A program made the position numbers and the translations under genes. The notes beneath the pieces were generated by a model. That model was not told the origin of the DNA. It did not search any database and worked only from the letters and a program-made list of their open reading frames with translations. 5,502 bases of DNA from an uncultured Lachnospiraceae bacterium (GTDB taxonomy: Bacteria > Bacillota > Clostridia > Lachnospirales > Lachnospiraceae): the NCBI GenBank assembly GCA_946639085.1, contig CAMPBP010000109.1:1-5502 (forward strand). Direction: 5' to 3'. Below are positions 4,760 to 5,502 of the stretch, piece by piece; the stretch's first letter is position 1; each line of letters begins with the position of its first letter.

Positions 4760-5502
4760 ATGGAAAACAAAATAAACAAAGAAACCGAAAGCCTCAAGAT
4801 CATACCGCTCGGCGGTCTTGAACAGATCGGAATGAACATTACTGCCTTCGAGTACGGGGACAGTATAATTGTGGTGGATTGCGGTCTTGCGTTCCCTGAA
4901 GGCGACATGCTGGGCGTAGATCTTGTAATCCCCGACGTAACGTACTTGAAAGATAATATCGACAAAGTAAAAGGCTTTGTCATCACCCACGGCCACGAGG
5001 ACCACATCGGCGGTCTTCCTTACGTGCTTAAAGACGTGAACGTTCCCGTGTACGCCACGAAGCTTACCATGGGAATAATAGAAAAGAAGCTTTCCGAAAC
5101 GGAAGATCTTTTAAAGAAGGTAAAAAGAAAAGTCATCAAATTCGGGCAGTCTGTCAATTTGGGTGACTTCAGAGTCGAATTCATAAAGACCAATCACTCC
5201 ATAGTGGATGCGGCAGCACTTGCAATCTTCTCTGATGCCGGCGTAGTCATTCATACCGGTGACTTTAAAGTCGATTACACTCCCGTATTCGGCGATTCGA
5301 TCGATCTTGAACGTTTTGCACAGCTTGGTAAAAAGGGCGTGCTTGCTTTGCTGGCGGACTCCACCAACGCAGAAAGACCGGGCTTCACTCCCTCGGAAAG
5401 AACCCTTGAGCGTACCTTTGATACGATCTTTTCCGAGCACAGAGATACCCGTATAATAATCGCCACCTTCGCGTCGAATGTGGACAGAGTTCAGACGATC
5501 AT
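4760..5502 (+). CDS. rnj: Ribonuclease J, metallo-beta-lactamase/beta-CASP (3' partial)
   Basis: Zinc-dependent 5'-3' exo- and endoribonuclease of the Firmicute RNA-decay machinery, cytoplasmic. The frame is open from the ATG to the window edge (247 codons plus 2 bases), against about 555 residues in the full family. The N-terminal fold begins at KIIPLGGLEQIGMN (13-26). The metal-binding motif HGHEDH gives H77, H79, D81 and H82. H146 in NHSIVD and D168 in HTGDFK complete the visible zinc site. ADSTNAERPGFTPSE (about 206-220) marks the passage toward the beta-CASP domain, and ATFASNVDRVQ near the edge is the first beta-CASP strand. These motifs, and especially GGLEQIGMN, separate RNase J from RNase Z or lactonases. 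The rest of beta-CASP and the C-terminal dimer domain lie outside. It is probably cotranscribed with ireB-ruvX-DUF1292. Whether it is J1 or J2 cannot be told from this fragment, though the intact active site favours a J1-like catalytic form. Confidence 0.95.
   Translation, partial: MENKINKETESLKIIPLGGLEQIGMNITAFEYGDSIIVVDCGLAFPEGDMLGVDLVIPDVTYLKDNIDKVKGFVITHGHEDHIGGLPYVLKDVNVPVYATKLTMGIIEKKLSETEDLLKKVKRKVIKFGQSVNLGDFRVEFIKTNHSIVDAAALAIFSDAGVVIHTGDFKVDYTPVFGDSIDLERFAQLGKKGVLALLADSTNAERPGFTPSERTLERTFDTIFSEHRDTRIIIATFASNVDRVQTI

Noticed and set aside
4219..5007. Minus-strand open frame of 262 codons opposite ruvX, DUF1292 and RNase J
   Set aside because: It crosses three well-recognised plus-strand genes and their gaps, and its translation has no recognisable domain; it is a shadow frame.
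5259..5466. Short open frames on both strands within the RNase J coding region
   Set aside because: They overlap conserved RNase J sequence in other frames and have no features of their own.

Overview
The window looks like ordinary chromosomal DNA of a low-to-moderate GC Firmicute, most likely a Clostridia member of the Lachnospiraceae type. This is an inference from protein flavour and gene content: ThiI without a rhodanese domain beside its own cysteine desulfurase, an MtaB-type methylthiotransferase, IreB/UPF0297, the RuvX-DUF1292 pair and RNase J. I see no mobile element, CRISPR array, tRNA or rRNA, and no clear evidence of a wholly new system.

Left part (1-1992): the C-terminal part of a PLP cysteine desulfurase (cut by the left edge) is followed after 4 bases by thiI. 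Together they form a persulfide-relay pair for 4-thiouridine in tRNA. A plus-strand intrinsic terminator closes this unit at 1958-1992. It abuts a small minus-strand gene for an HPr-like protein (1994-2227). That protein keeps the regulatory-serine region of HPr but lacks the catalytic histidine, a Crh-like arrangement. Its own best terminator lies at the far side of the intergenic gap, right against the thiI stop codon, so the two convergent transcripts would overlap.

Middle (2228-3658): a 105-base divergent region carries a near-consensus minus-strand promoter for the HPr-like gene, with an inverted repeat filling its spacer. It is followed by mtaB, the radical SAM enzyme that makes ms2t6A37 in tRNA. 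The window therefore holds two tRNA sulfur-modification enzymes plus a sulfur donor.

Right part (3659-5502): a 107-base leader with two overlapping, mutually exclusive inverted-repeat structures precedes a tightly packed plus-strand run: ireB (substrate of the PASTA kinase IreK), ruvX/yqgF (Holliday-junction resolvase-like or rRNA-processing nuclease), a DUF1292 protein (YrzB family), and the 5' third or more of an RNase J gene that runs off the right edge. Gaps of 6, 21 and 10 bases suggest one transcript joining cell-envelope kinase signalling, nucleic-acid processing and RNA decay. No strong terminator is visible after mtaB, so read-through into this operon is possible.
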